From: Candidatus Azobacteroides sp. | GTDB taxonomy: Bacteria > Bacteroidota > Bacteroidia > Bacteroidales > Azobacteroidaceae | Direction of reading: 5' to 3' | DNA length: 64,000 bases | NCBI GenBank assembly: GCA_009783445.1 | Contig: WRFY01000125.1 | Coordinates: 41,587 to 105,586 of the forward strand | Shown here: one piece after another, positions 1-8,859 of the stretch | Layout of the letters: every line of letters begins with the position of its first letter | Position numbering within the stretch: position 1 is the first letter of the stretch | Made by a program: the position numbers and the translations under genes | Notes under the pieces: model-generated | Told to the model about the DNA's origin: nothing | The model's database searches: none | What the model saw: the letters and a program-made list of their open reading frames with translations, nothing else

Positions 1-90
1 AGGTTCAAAAGTACAAGATTTTTTATCTCCATGCAGAATTACTCTGCGTCCTGATTGAGTTATAATAATTCCACAACTTTTTTTTGACAT
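1..90 (-). CDS. N-terminal fragment of an unknown protein, cut by window edge
   Basis: An open frame starts with ATG at 90 on the minus strand and runs off the left edge without a stop (30 codons, beginning MSKKSCGIII and containing GRRVILHGDKK). A CAAAAATA on the plus strand at 159-166 reads as a TATTTTTG -7 box upstream, which would give a leader of about 60 bases. I do not recognise the protein. The frame is short, so it may be chance, but the position just downstream of a plausible promoter makes a real gene start reasonable. Confidence 0.4.
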   Translation of the reverse strand, partial: MSKKSCGIIITQSGRRVILHGDKKSCTFEP

Positions 91-158
91 TCAACAGATA
101 CGATTCGCAATTACTCACAAAAATAATAGGCTCGACTTTTCAAAAAATAAACTTCTGT

Positions 159-166
159 CAAAAATA
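159..166 (-). promoter_or_regulatory. Possible -7 box (TATTTTTG) for the left-edge gene
   Basis: CAAAAATA on the plus strand reads TATTTTTG on the minus strand and fits the Bacteroidota TAnnTTTG consensus. No convincing -33 element is visible, and the surrounding sequence is AT-rich, so a chance match is possible. Confidence 0.3.
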
Positions 167-292
167 GCATATATTTTTCTAAATAAAAAGTAAGTTTGTC
201 GAAAATTTATTCTACAATTGTCAAAACAGTGTAAATTAATCGATATAGGTCTGAAAATGGAAAAAATAAGTTCATTTCAACTGCTGAAATTT

Positions 293-913
293 TCAAATTT
301 TCAAATTTTCAAACAGAAGTGCTGCTTCCGGTCCCATATTAAATAATAAATCAATAACGCTTAAATTGGCTTGAAAACCATATTTATGGTCAAACACTTG
401 ATAATAGGGTTTGAGGTTCTGAACAATTCCTGTTTTTTTAGGATGCAGCGCTTCGCGCAAATCCAGCATATCTGGCTGAGGTTTAAGCGCGTACTCAGAT
501 GAATAGAACACGACAGGCGATATATCCAATAACAAACAAATCAGCTCCCTCAATTGTTCATTGAAATCGAATAAAAAAACAGGCGTTTTTTCATAAAAAG
601 GATAAAAATCATCGGCATAATATTCAAAAAACGGCGTAGAATTATAGGCCGAAACAATCGCATTCCAATGCAAATGCTGCCACTGTCCATGGGCGGCGAT
701 GCGGATGTCGCGCGTCAAACATTTCGGCGAATCCGGCTTTACAATGGGGATGCTTAAAGTTTGCAAACCATTGGCTGAAGCAATGATACAACGATTGCGA
801 TAGGTTTGCTTGACATAGTAGTCGTGTTGTTCAATCACCACTCGTTCGGCTTGATATATTTGTCGGTAATAGGCGACTGGAGCCAGATAAGCGGTAGTCA
901 AAAGAACGCTCAC
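293..913 (-). CDS. WbqC-like family protein
   Basis: About 206 residues if started at the GTG at 913, whose GTGA overlaps the lepB stop codon. A longer frame reaches 1045 but lies inside lepB and lacks family-like sequence. The N-terminus after the GTG (SVLLTTAYLAPVAYY) and the internal YRNRCIIASANG and WNAIVSAYNSTPFFEYY stretches are typical of the WbqC family, proteins of uncertain biochemical role often found with polysaccharide or envelope genes. The C-terminal codons run through a TTTTCAAA repeat at about 286-312. It is the last gene of dapB-lepB-wbqC, an arrangement I know from other Bacteroidales. Function beyond the family assignment is not established. Confidence 0.85.
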   Translation of the reverse strand: MSVLLTTAYLAPVAYYRQIYQAERVVIEQHDYYVKQTYRNRCIIASANGLQTLSIPIVKPDSPKCLTRDIRIAAHGQWQHLHWNAIVSAYNSTPFFEYYADDFYPFYEKTPVFLFDFNEQLRELICLLLDISPVVFYSSEYALKPQPDMLDLREALHPKKTGIVQNLKPYYQVFDHKYGFQANLSVIDLLFNMGPEAALLFENLKI

Positions 914-2370
914 TTGTTGCTCACTCTTGTAAAGATGCGGTTCCAGCGAATTTTTCCGTCCAACCAACCTCGATCTTGATCGATGGACAACCAAATTAAC
1001 AAAGGTTTGCCTACAACGTGATCTTCGGGAACAACCCCCCAGCAACGCGAATCCAGCGAATTGTGACGATTGTCGCCCATCATAAAATAATAGTCATATT
1101 TAAAGGTATAACTATTGGCCGGTATTCCATTGATAAAGATCTTGCTTCCGTCTCGCCGGAGCGTATTTCCTTCATAATTGACAATGCAACGCATATAAAG
1201 CGCTAAATTCTGTTCGTTCAACACGATGGTTTCTCCTTTTTTAGGAATCCACAAAGGACCAAAATCATCTCTTGTCCAACCGGTTACATATCCGTAAGGA
1301 TAAGTTGGGCCGCCAAATTCAGCCGGTTCTATCCGAACGGATTTAGCCCAACCGCTTTTTTCCAGAAAGCGCAAGGCTTCTTGCGTCAACGGAATCCGGT
1401 AAACGGGATTGAAATCTCCATTTTCGTTCCGTTCTATTCCCAAACGCTCAAATACAAATGGCGCGTCTCCCGACCGATTGTATAAAAATTGCTCGTCTTT
1501 ATTGACGTTTAATTTTCGAAATTGCTTTTCAGTCAAAAGATTTCCCTGTGTTTCCACAAAATAAGCGAATTGTACCTTTTGGGGAGCAGGCAGCTCCACT
1601 CCGTTGATATAGACTGTATTATTAATAATTTGCAAAGTATCGCCCGGCATTCCGATGCAACGCTTTACATAATTCTCTCTTCGATCGACCGGTCGGTAGA
1701 TCACCTCGCCGAAGGTATTTTTATCGCTATTCACTCGTTCCCAAGAAAAACGGTTGTATATTAAGTCGTAATAATCCGGATTTTGAATTTTTAATGCGAC
1801 CGTATCGCCTGCCGGAAAATTAAAGACTACAATATCTCCTCTTTGAATGTTGCCCAAACCTTTCAGACGTTTATAATCCCAATGCGGCCAATCGGAATAA
1901 GATTTGGTATTCAATACAGGCAAGGTATGATGCGTCAATGGAAAAGCCAAGGGCGTATTCGGCACTCTCGGCCCGTAACTGAATTTGCTGACAAAGAGGT
2001 AGTCGCCCACCAGCAAAGTTTTTTCCAAAGAAGAAGATGGAATTTTATAATTTTGAAAAATGAATATATTGATGATATAAACCGCGATCAAAGCGAAGAT
2101 AATTGCATCTGCCCAATCGGCTATCTTTTTGATTGCCACATTATTCGAATGTTTCCATGCACCCCATTGGATGATTTTTGAAATATAAATATCAAAAATA
2201 AGGAGGAGTCCTCCTACCAGCCAGAAATTATGATCCCAAATCACAAATAGCAAATAGAATATCGCAATAAGTATAAACTTTATCCATTGCCCTCGACTGG
2301 CAGACTTGATTCGTTCCTTAACCGTTGGTTTTAAATTTCTTTTTGTGTTGCTCATACTTTTATTATTCAT
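910..2370 (-). CDS. lepB: Signal peptidase I
   Basis: 486 residues. Cleaves N-terminal signal peptides from exported proteins at the outer face of the inner membrane. Hydrophobic segments lie at about residues 30-65 and 88-106, followed by the catalytic serine motif IPSSSLEKTL (Ser114) and the catalytic lysine in YVKRCIGMPGD (Lys236). The C-terminal GDNRHNSLDSRCWG box is intact. Methionine, usual after the catalytic serine, is leucine here. It is longer than the E. coli enzyme because of inserts between the conserved boxes, as is common in Bacteroidetes. The ATG at 2370 overlaps the dapB stop (ATGA), so translation is probably coupled; a second ATG six codons in is also possible. Confidence 0.96.
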   Translation of the reverse strand: MNNKSMSNTKRNLKPTVKERIKSASRGQWIKFILIAIFYLLFVIWDHNFWLVGGLLLIFDIYISKIIQWGAWKHSNNVAIKKIADWADAIIFALIAVYIINIFIFQNYKIPSSSLEKTLLVGDYLFVSKFSYGPRVPNTPLAFPLTHHTLPVLNTKSYSDWPHWDYKRLKGLGNIQRGDIVVFNFPAGDTVALKIQNPDYYDLIYNRFSWERVNSDKNTFGEVIYRPVDRRENYVKRCIGMPGDTLQIINNTVYINGVELPAPQKVQFAYFVETQGNLLTEKQFRKLNVNKDEQFLYNRSGDAPFVFERLGIERNENGDFNPVYRIPLTQEALRFLEKSGWAKSVRIEPAEFGGPTYPYGYVTGWTRDDFGPLWIPKKGETIVLNEQNLALYMRCIVNYEGNTLRRDGSKIFINGIPANSYTFKYDYYFMMGDNRHNSLDSRCWGVVPEDHVVGKPLLIWLSIDQDRGWLDGKIRWNRIFTRVSNK

Positions 2371-3086
2371 AATTTCAACATATTGTCCATTGTCAGAAAA
2401 CCGGTTTTTCCTTTAATAAATTCAGCGGCTAACACAGCTCCCCATGCAAAACCTTTGCGGTTTTTCGCCTCGTGCCGGATGTGGATGGTATCGGCATCGG
2501 ATTCGTAAACGACTTCATGGATGCCGGCTACTTCTCCTTCTCTTTTCGAGTAAATCAACAAATCGCTCTCATTTTCCCTTTCTCCTTCTTTCCATTGACT
2601 TTTCCTGTCAATGTTTTCCATAATTCCTTCCGCTAAGGTTATGGCTGTTCCGCTCGGCGAATCCAACTTATGGATGTGATGAATCTCTTCCATGTACACG
2701 TCATACCGCGGGAAGTTGTTCATGATCTTAGCCACGTATCGATTGATCGCAAAAAATAGGTGAACGCCGATACTGTAATTAGACGCATAAAAAAAGGTTT
2801 GCTTTTTTTCTTTACATTCTTTTTTTATTTCTTCCAATTCGTTCAGCCAACCAGTAGTTCCGGCTACGACTGGAATGTTTCGTTCAAAGCATTTCCGATA
2901 ATTAGACACGGCCGTTTCGGGTCTGGTAAATTCGATCGCTACTTCCGTCGAAAAAAGAAATTCCAGTGAATCAAAATCTTCCTGGTTATCAATATCAATA
3001 ATGGATACAATTTCATGCCCCCTTTCTAAGGCTACCTTTTCCACCTCCCGGCCCATTTTACCATAACCGATCAACGCAATTTTCAT
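2367..3086 (-). CDS. dapB: 4-hydroxy-tetrahydrodipicolinate reductase
   Basis: 239 residues. Reduces the product of DapA to tetrahydrodipicolinate with NAD(P)H, on the way to meso-diaminopimelate and lysine. The N-terminus MKIALIGYGKMGREVEK is the nucleotide-binding GxGxMG loop. VAGTTGW, the EIHHIHKLDSPSGTA signature (about residues 134-148) and IRHEAKNRKGFAWGA follow the family. ATG at 3086 is the only sensible start; a -7 box lies 18 bases upstream. First gene of a three-gene operon with lepB and the WbqC-like gene. Confidence 0.96.
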   Translation of the reverse strand: MKIALIGYGKMGREVEKVALERGHEIVSIIDIDNQEDFDSLEFLFSTEVAIEFTRPETAVSNYRKCFERNIPVVAGTTGWLNELEEIKKECKEKKQTFFYASNYSIGVHLFFAINRYVAKIMNNFPRYDVYMEEIHHIHKLDSPSGTAITLAEGIMENIDRKSQWKEGERENESDLLIYSKREGEVAGIHEVVYESDADTIHIRHEAKNRKGFAWGAVLAAEFIKGKTGFLTMDNMLKL

Positions 3087-3103
3087 ATAATTTTTTTTGT
3101 ACG

Positions 3104-3111
3104 CAAATATA
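3104..3111 (-). promoter_or_regulatory. -7 box (TATATTTG) for dapB-lepB-wbqC
   Basis: CAAATATA on the plus strand is TATATTTG on the minus strand, 18 bases upstream of the dapB ATG, which predicts a very short leader. No clear -33 element is visible. Confidence 0.6.
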
Positions 3112-3192
3112 GAAATAATCAGGCAGGAAATGCTCGTTATTTATCAATATTTTTTACCTCTTTTCAAAATGTCCCCAAAAAACGTCCAAATT

Positions 3193-3708
3193 CTATTCTC
3201 GGTCAAAATCTCGGTTCCCTTCCTTGTCCACCCAACCGATTTGTTTTCCCGGATTTCCCACAACCAGCGCGTAAGCGGGAACATCTTTCGTGAGTACGCA
3301 ACCGGCCCCAATCATGGCATATTCCCCAATCGTAATCCCGCAAAGGATAGTCGCATTAGCGCCGATACTGGCGCCTTTTTTGACAAGCGTTGGTTTGAAT
3401 TCCGCTTTCCGATCGATAAAACTTCTCGGATTAATCACATTAGTAAACACGCAACTCGGCCCCAAAAAAACATCGTCTTCGCAAACAACTCCCGTATAAA
3501 CCGATACATTGTTCTGTACTTTTACATTATTTCCCAACACAACTCGGGGAGCGATCACCACATTTTGCCCGATATTACAGTTTTTGCCCACAACGGCGCC
3601 GGACATGATATGCGAAAAATGCCAAATTCGGCTTCCTTCGCCAATCACAACTCCTTCGTCGATTATAGCCGTAGAATTCGCCTGATAATCAGGAATTGGT
3701 CTTTCCAT
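3193..3708 (-). CDS. Sugar-nucleotide N-acetyltransferase, left-handed beta-helix (WbpD/WlbB type)
   Basis: 171 residues from the ATG at 3708; a TTG two codons earlier (3714) is less likely. Hexapeptide repeats fill most of the protein (for example [48 protein letters not shown]), ending in [16 protein letters not shown]. This is the pattern of trimeric acyltransferases that acetylate UDP-linked 3-amino sugars. It overlaps the preceding aminotransferase gene, whose product could supply its substrate, as with WbpE and WbpD in diacetamido-uronic acid synthesis. The exact sugar is inferred only, because no matching dehydrogenase gene is in the window. Confidence 0.85.
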   Translation of the reverse strand: MERPIPDYQANSTAIIDEGVVIGEGSRIWHFSHIMSGAVVGKNCNIGQNVVIAPRVVLGNNVKVQNNVSVYTGVVCEDDVFLGPSCVFTNVINPRSFIDRKAEFKPTLVKKGASIGANATILCGITIGEYAMIGAGCVLTKDVPAYALVVGNPGKQIGWVDKEGNRDFDRE

Positions 3709-4828
3709 AAGCAATCAGTTGACAAATAATATAATCGAGCTGCGCTTCCTCCAATTCGGTATGTATCGGCAGCGACAATACAGAAGTGCAGAGTTGATCG
3801 GTTACACTTAAATCGCCTCTCGTTTTCAATATGTTTCTGAAAGCCGGCTGACGCTGCAAAGGTCGAGGGTAATATACCATCGTTGGAATTCCTTTCTTTT
3901 TCAAGTAGTTCTGCAAATCGTCTCTTTTGCCATTGTTTACTTTGATGGTATATTGATGATATACAGGATTCGATTGAGGAATGCAATAGGGAATTTCAAA
4001 CAAGCCGTTTGCCGAAAGCAAGGCCGCGTCGTATTCTTTCGCCGCTTTTCTTCGTGCGTGAATGTAAGCCGGCAAATGCGGCAATTTTACCCGCAATACG
4101 GCCGCTTGCAATGTATCCAGGCGCGAATTGCACCCGATGCGTTCGTGTATATATTTCTGCGATTGACCGTGAGATGCAATTTGCCTGAGTTTTTCCGCCA
4201 AGTCGTCTCGGTTGGTCAACAAAGCGCCCCCGTCGCCATAACAGCCCAAGTTTTTACTGGGAAAAAACGACAAAGTTCCTATATCGCCCATCGTTCCAGT
4301 CTGTTTTCGACTTCCATCCGAAAAAGTATAGTCGGCGCAAATACTTTGAGCATTATCTTCGACTACATATAAACCCCATTTCCGCGCTATTTGCATGACC
4401 GGTTCCATATCAGCGCTTTGTCCGAAAAGATGAACCGGAAGAATCGCTTTTGTTCGAGGAGAAATCGCTTCTTCTATTTTGCGCACATCCATATTGAAAG
4501 TTAACGGATCGACATCGACCGCTACCGGAACCAGTCGCAACAAAGCAACCGCCTCGACTGTAGCCGCATACGTAAAAGCAGGGACAATAACTTCGTCGCC
4601 TTCCTGTAAATCCAAAGCCATCAAAGCGATCTGAAGGGCGTCCGTACCATTGGCGCAGGGAATAACTTGCTTAGCGCCAGTCAGTTTCGACAATTCGGAG
4701 GCAAACAATTGTACTTCTTCCCCGTTGATATATCTTCCCGAACGAATTACGCGCAGGACTGCATCATCAATTTCTTCCTGTATCCGCTCGTACTGCGAAA
4801 TCAGGTCGGTCATCTGTATGGATTTCAT
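3689..4828 (-). CDS. DegT/DnrJ/EryC1/StrS family PLP sugar aminotransferase
   Basis: 379 residues. Transfers an amino group from glutamate to a keto-sugar nucleotide for surface polysaccharide. PLP lysine is Lys192 in [16 protein letters not shown]. Other family marks are [12 protein letters not shown] (about 58-69), [16 protein letters not shown] and the [18 protein letters not shown] segment. ATG at 4828 overlaps the smpB stop (ATGA). Its 3' end overlaps the acetyltransferase gene by 20 bases, so the two are probably co-translated steps of one pathway; WbpE/WlbC is the closest role by context. Confidence 0.9.
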   Translation of the reverse strand: MKSIQMTDLISQYERIQEEIDDAVLRVIRSGRYINGEEVQLFASELSKLTGAKQVIPCANGTDALQIALMALDLQEGDEVIVPAFTYAATVEAVALLRLVPVAVDVDPLTFNMDVRKIEEAISPRTKAILPVHLFGQSADMEPVMQIARKWGLYVVEDNAQSICADYTFSDGSRKQTGTMGDIGTLSFFPSKNLGCYGDGGALLTNRDDLAEKLRQIASHGQSQKYIHERIGCNSRLDTLQAAVLRVKLPHLPAYIHARRKAAKEYDAALLSANGLFEIPYCIPQSNPVYHQYTIKVNNGKRDDLQNYLKKKGIPTMVYYPRPLQRQPAFRNILKTRGDLSVTDQLCTSVLSLPIHTELEEAQLDYIICQLIAYGKTNS

Positions 4829-5280
4829 ATCTTATACGCTCTCTCCATTTCTCGTTTGTCGTCTTTTTCCTTCAAGGACTGGCGTTTATCGTACATTTTT
4901 TTTCCTTTTGCAACAGCTATTAACATTTTGGCCAAACCTTTTTCATTGATAAACAAGCGAACAGGAACAATGGTAAATCCTGTGTTCATGGAAAGTTGTT
5001 CGATTTTATTCAACTCTTTCCGATTCAAAAGGAGCTTCCGGTCTCTCCGAGCTTCATGATTGTTGTAGGTGCCATAAAAATATTCGGATACATTCATATT
5101 CTTCACCCACAATTCTTTACGGATAACTACGCCGTAACTGTCCACTAAGCTGGCTTTTCCCATGCGGATGGATTTTATTTCTGTTCCCGTCAGAACAATT
5201 CCGGCGATAAAGGTTTCAATAAATTCGTAATCAAACGAAGCTTTTTTATTTTTAATCACTATGTTGCTGGATTGCCTCAT
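4825..5280 (-). CDS. smpB: SsrA-binding protein
   Basis: 151 residues. Binds tmRNA and delivers it to stalled ribosomes for trans-translation. Recognisable by [15 protein letters not shown] near the start, [23 protein letters not shown] (about 27-49) and the basic tail [20 protein letters not shown], which enters the empty mRNA channel. It sits in a minus-strand run, 8 bases downstream of the Yip1-like gene and overlapping the aminotransferase start. No tmRNA gene was seen in this window. Confidence 0.96.
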   Translation of the reverse strand: MRQSSNIVIKNKKASFDYEFIETFIAGIVLTGTEIKSIRMGKASLVDSYGVVIRKELWVKNMNVSEYFYGTYNNHEARRDRKLLLNRKELNKIEQLSMNTGFTIVPVRLFINEKGLAKMLIAVAKGKKMYDKRQSLKEKDDKREMERAYKI

Positions 5281-5288
5281 TTTTGCAC

Positions 5289-5858
5289 TTATATTTTCAT
5301 GTTCGGCATAAATATATTAATCAGTAATTTGATAAAATAAGGAGCGAGCATAATCAAAACGCTTGCAAAAATAGTAAATTTCATCCATAACTCTTCCTCC
5401 ATTTTAAAAAAACGACCGGCGCTCGTCCAAATCATATAAATGGTATAAAAAACAATGATTTCTAAAAAGAAAAAACTGGGAAACACGGCTTCTATCATGG
5501 CAACGATATAAATTAAAGCGGAAGAATAACCCGTAAACCGCTCCCCCAAAACTCTGTTTTTTTCCATGCCAAAGAACGGAAACAGCCATTCCGACACAAT
5601 GAAAGAAACCAAGTAAAAACTTCCTAAATAAATGACTACTTGCCGAATAACCACCTTCAAAGCCAGAGCCGTTGAAAAAGCTTTAGTCGAAATCACTACG
5701 CCGACAAAGGCCAAAAGAGCTATAAGTCCTATGATAGGAAACAAATAATCCTTGTAAAAATTCTCATTGTCTTTTTCCTGATCTTCAGATAAAAATTCCC
5801 AGCTGGAAGCCGTTTCCGCAATCAATCGGTAAAGAAGGACGAAAAGTCGTTTAAACAT
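5289..5858 (-). CDS. Yip1-like multi-pass membrane protein
   Basis: 189 residues with about five hydrophobic segments (roughly 41-60, 72-93, 110-128, 128-145 and 162-185). The layout and short polar N-terminus fit the Yip1 family of small bacterial inner-membrane proteins, whose function is not known. It ends 8 bases before smpB begins and starts 5 bases after the upstream lipoprotein gene ends, so it is part of that transcription unit. No catalytic motif is visible. Confidence 0.75.
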   Translation of the reverse strand: MFKRLFVLLYRLIAETASSWEFLSEDQEKDNENFYKDYLFPIIGLIALLAFVGVVISTKAFSTALALKVVIRQVVIYLGSFYLVSFIVSEWLFPFFGMEKNRVLGERFTGYSSALIYIVAMIEAVFPSFFFLEIIVFYTIYMIWTSAGRFFKMEEELWMKFTIFASVLIMLAPYFIKLLINIFMPNMKI

Positions 5859-5863
5859 TTATT

Positions 5864-6613
5864 TTAATTGTAAATAGTCAATTCGATATTTCCATAATTT
5901 TTAAACGGCGTTTCTTCACTTTCCTGCGTGTAATATTTTAAATTGACTTTAAGATATTTCACTCTCACACTGTTGTTTATTGTTGTATCCCTTCCTAAAG
6001 TCATCACCATGTTGTTGATCACAAAAACTTGATTTTGATTGACTTCAACTGCATTTCCCTCGCCTTTGTCCTGTTTAGCGAGCAAATACATATTATACAC
6101 TCCGTTGTTGTCGACTTCTTTTTTGCTTGCTACCAGTCTGTAATCTATTCTGGGCGAAAGCGTCGTTTGGTGTTGCATTTGGAAAAAATATCTTCCTTTC
6201 AAAAACAAAGGATTATTATATGGCGAAATGTATACGTTGGCGATTGGCAAAGTATAATCGCCAACCGAAACGCTGTCTTCTTCAATCTCGGCGGTCGCAA
6301 CATTGATCACATCCGAATGATCGTCAATGCTCGTAGCCGTAAAATACGATGAAGAAGGTTGATTGTCATAATCAATTGTAAATGAAGTCATTAGGCAATC
6401 ACCCTGATTATACTCCGACAATTGAGGAGCCGCTATTTCACCCCATGCAGTCAACAAGGTAGTCCCTCCCATTTCCGTATTATAATTCACAACGCTCGGT
6501 ACTAATGGAAACGATTGATAGTTATTTCCTCCCTCATTCACACAACTTGTTAAGCCTACGGCCATTCCCCCTATTCCTAAAAGGATAAAAAATAATTTCT
6601 TCATATTCCTCAT
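5864..6613 (-). CDS. Lipoprotein of unknown function (NigD-like)
   Basis: 249 residues. The N-terminus MRNMKKLFFILLGIGGMAVG is a signal peptide ending in the lipobox LTSC, so a lipid-anchored envelope protein is expected. The rest is beta-rich without recognisable catalytic residues (for example VKYLKVNLKYYTQ and YGNIELTIYN at the end). Size and layout recall NigD-like or related Bacteroidales lipoproteins, but I am not certain of the family. ATG at 6613 or 6604 could both serve. It heads a tight five-gene run with yip1-like, smpB and the two sugar genes. Confidence 0.65.
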   Translation of the reverse strand: MRNMKKLFFILLGIGGMAVGLTSCVNEGGNNYQSFPLVPSVVNYNTEMGGTTLLTAWGEIAAPQLSEYNQGDCLMTSFTIDYDNQPSSSYFTATSIDDHSDVINVATAEIEEDSVSVGDYTLPIANVYISPYNNPLFLKGRYFFQMQHQTTLSPRIDYRLVASKKEVDNNGVYNMYLLAKQDKGEGNAVEVNQNQVFVINNMVMTLGRDTTINNSVRVKYLKVNLKYYTQESEETPFKNYGNIELTIYN

Positions 6614-6820
6614 TTTTATTTATTTTTTTATTGAATTTATTCCTGCTCATCTCTCCCCACACCCTGTTCAAAAAGCTTTTAAACATCTTCTCAGGAGATA
6701 ATCAATTCCGGAAAAGAAAGCCCTTGTTGCATTTATTGGGTTACCTCATTTGCTTACAACAAATTGTCCTTTTTCCCAATCCTAAGCTCAGCTAATTTCT
6801 ATCCAATCGAATATTTTATA

Positions 6821-6828
6821 CAAATGTA
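6821..6828 (-). promoter_or_regulatory. -7 box (TACATTTG) for the lipoprotein-smpB run
   Basis: CAAATGTA on the plus strand gives TACATTTG on the minus strand. It would start a transcript about 200 bases upstream of the lipoprotein gene. Confidence 0.45.
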
Positions 6829-6872
6829 ACAAATATTCTCCATAAAAATCCCGAAATAATACAAAAAAAACT

Positions 6873-6880
6873 TACCTTTG
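6873..6880 (+). promoter_or_regulatory. -7 box (TACCTTTG) for the glsA-like operon
   Basis: A full TAnnTTTG match followed by GC, 43 bases upstream of the first ATG. Position and sequence agree with the other strong promoters in the window. Confidence 0.65.
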
Positions 6881-6923
6881 CATACTTTTTACATGAAGTA
6901 CGTTCGGTTCATAAGAGAGATAT

Positions 6924-7847
6924 ATGTTAATAGATGAAAAAAATACAAAAATGTTGCAGGGACGTACAAAAAATAGCAACTCTATAAAAAGCGCTGATTA
7001 TTTCAGGGTGGATGTGCGCCAAATTCTTCAGACCAAATCTCCCAAATTATACAAAAAAATACCGGACTTTGCGATCACTTTATTATCCAAATTGATATAT
7101 CAGGATGAAATTAATCTTTTTCTCGAAAAAAATGCAGATTTAAGCGGTATTGATTTGATGGAACGTTTCATTCAATATTTCAATCTCATCATTCATATCT
7201 ATGGCAAGGATCATATCCCCGAATTCGATCACAAATGTATTTTTGCTTCCAATCATCCATTGGGCGGATTGGATGGCATTTGTTTAGCGGCAATATTGGG
7301 AGAAAAATACGAAAAACAAGTTCTTTTTATTGTAAATGATATTTTGCATTTCATTCAACCGGTTCAAAATGTATTTATTCCCATCAACAAACACGGGTTG
7401 CAAACGCGCCATTCAGTACAGGCAATCCATGACGCTTTTACTTCCGAAAATCAGATCATTACTTTTCCTGCGGGACTTTGTTCGCGAAAAACAAAAAAAG
7501 GAGTGGAAGATGTTGAATGGAAAAAAATGTTCATCACTAAATCGATTGAATACAAGAGAGATGTTGTACCCGTTTACTTTGAAGCCAAAAATTCTGGATT
7601 ATTTTACTTTCTTGCCAATATTCGTAAGTTTTTTTGTATAAAATTCAATATAGAAATGTTATTTTTGCCAAGAGAAATGTTCAAAGCTAAAAATGCAACA
7701 TTTACGATTTATTTTGGAACACCTATCCCTTGGCAGACGTTTGATTCGCTCAAAACTCCGCAACAATGGGCTGACGACGTGAGAAACCAAGTTTATGGTA
7801 TAAAAAACAGAACAGGCTCCTATAAAAGAATAACATGGAAGAAATAA
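6924..7847 (+). CDS. glsA: Glycerol-acyltransferase-like O-acyltransferase (GlsA/OlsA type)
   Basis: 307 residues. A lysophospholipid acyltransferase-type enzyme. The key motif is SNHPLGGLDG (His111 to Asp117), a variant with five residues between His and Asp, as in OlsA-like enzymes. ITFPAGLCSR carries the substrate-binding region and VVPVYFEAKNSG follows. The next gene encodes an OlsB/hemolysin-like N-acyltransferase. In Bacteroides thetaiotaomicron such a pair (GlsB, GlsA) makes glycine lipids, so the likely job is O-acylation of an N-acyl amino acid. The symbol rests on this pairing and motif, not on a database search. Confidence 0.8.
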   Translation: MLIDEKNTKMLQGRTKNSNSIKSADYFRVDVRQILQTKSPKLYKKIPDFAITLLSKLIYQDEINLFLEKNADLSGIDLMERFIQYFNLIIHIYGKDHIPEFDHKCIFASNHPLGGLDGICLAAILGEKYEKQVLFIVNDILHFIQPVQNVFIPINKHGLQTRHSVQAIHDAFTSENQIITFPAGLCSRKTKKGVEDVEWKKMFITKSIEYKRDVVPVYFEAKNSGLFYFLANIRKFFCIKFNIEMLFLPREMFKAKNATFTIYFGTPIPWQTFDSLKTPQQWADDVRNQVYGIKNRTGSYKRITWKK

Positions 7848-8857
7848 TCCCTAAAATAGACCGGTCGATTCTTAAAACAGAATTGACAAAGGAAAAACTT
7901 TTTCGAAAAACAAATAAATCGGGAAATGAAATTTACCTGTTTACCGCACATAACGCTCCGAATTTAATGCTCGAAGTAGGCCGATTGCGCGAAATCGCTT
8001 TTCGGAATTATGGCGGAGGAACCGGGCAATCAACAGATATCGACGAGTTTGATGAAATGGAAACTCCTTACAGGCAATTGATTGTATGGGATCCTCAAGA
8101 AGAGGAAATATTAGGGGGATACCGTTTCCGCTATGGTAACGACGTTACTTTTGGCTCCAACGGTCAGCCGAATAACATCGCTACTTCTGAATTGTTCCAT
8201 TTTTCTGAAAAATTTATTGATCTCTACTTGCCCAAAATGGTCGAATTAGGCCGTTCGTTTGTTTCTCTCGATTACCAGTCTACTAAATTTGGAGCTAAGG
8301 GACTTTTTGCTTTAGACAATTTGTGGGATGGATTAGGCGCTTTATCGGTCATCGATCCAGACTTTCGCTATTTTTTTGGAAAGGTAACTATGTACAATAC
8401 GTACAATTCTGAAGCGCGTAACTTGATCCTATTTTTTTTGGACAAATATTTTAAAGACCAAGAGTGTTTGGTCGTTCCCATCTATCCTTTAGATACGCAC
8501 ATGAACAGGGAATATCTGGAGGGCTTATTCAATAAAAATACATACAAGGAAAATTACCATATCCTCAATCAGGAAGTAAGAAAACGCAACATCAATATAC
8601 CTCCTTTGATAAGCGCTTACATGAATCTTTCGCCCTCCATGCGCGTTTTTGGAACGGCACTCAACGAAAGTTTCGGCGAAGTAGAAGAAACCGGAATATT
8701 GATCGATTTTAATGATATTTTCGAAGATAAAAAGCAACGGCATATTGAATCTTTTTTGCGCGAAAATCCTACTCAAAAATTAAAGAACCATATCCGCAAG
8801 ATCATTAGCCATACGCATAGCCTCAGAAAGTCTAAACAAAAAACGAAACGAACTTAG
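7835..8857 (+). CDS. glsB: GNAT-like N-acyltransferase (GlsB/OlsB, hemolysin-like)
   Basis: 340 residues. Predicted to attach a 3-hydroxy fatty acyl group to the amino group of glycine or ornithine, the first step of an aminolipid. Family signals include LMLEVGRLREIAFRNYGGGTG (about 49-69), IDEFDEMETPYRQLIVWDP, ILGGYRFRYG and MVELGRSFVSLDYQ. It overlaps the O-acyltransferase gene by 13 bases, so the pair is translationally linked. Which amino acid is used cannot be told from the sequence; glycine is inferred from the related Bacteroides system. Confidence 0.82.
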   Translation: MEEIIPKIDRSILKTELTKEKLFRKTNKSGNEIYLFTAHNAPNLMLEVGRLREIAFRNYGGGTGQSTDIDEFDEMETPYRQLIVWDPQEEEILGGYRFRYGNDVTFGSNGQPNNIATSELFHFSEKFIDLYLPKMVELGRSFVSLDYQSTKFGAKGLFALDNLWDGLGALSVIDPDFRYFFGKVTMYNTYNSEARNLILFFLDKYFKDQECLVVPIYPLDTHMNREYLEGLFNKNTYKENYHILNQEVRKRNINIPPLISAYMNLSPSMRVFGTALNESFGEVEETGILIDFNDIFEDKKQRHIESFLRENPTQKLKNHIRKIISHTHSLRKSKQKTKRT

Positions 8858-8859
8858 CC

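Larger units (their letters stand above)
6614..6923. other. Intergenic region with divergent promoters
   Basis: About 310 bases between the minus-strand lipoprotein operon and the plus-strand glsA-like operon. It contains a minus-strand -7 box at 6821-6828, implying a leader of roughly 200 bases for the lipoprotein gene, and a plus-strand box at 6873-6880. In the long leader I see only very short frames and no stable hairpin or known riboswitch. Confidence 0.5.

Noticed and set aside
914-1045. Extended N-terminus of the WbqC-like protein
   Set aside because: It lies inside lepB, is unlike the family, and the GTG at 913 overlaps the lepB stop in the way many genes here do.
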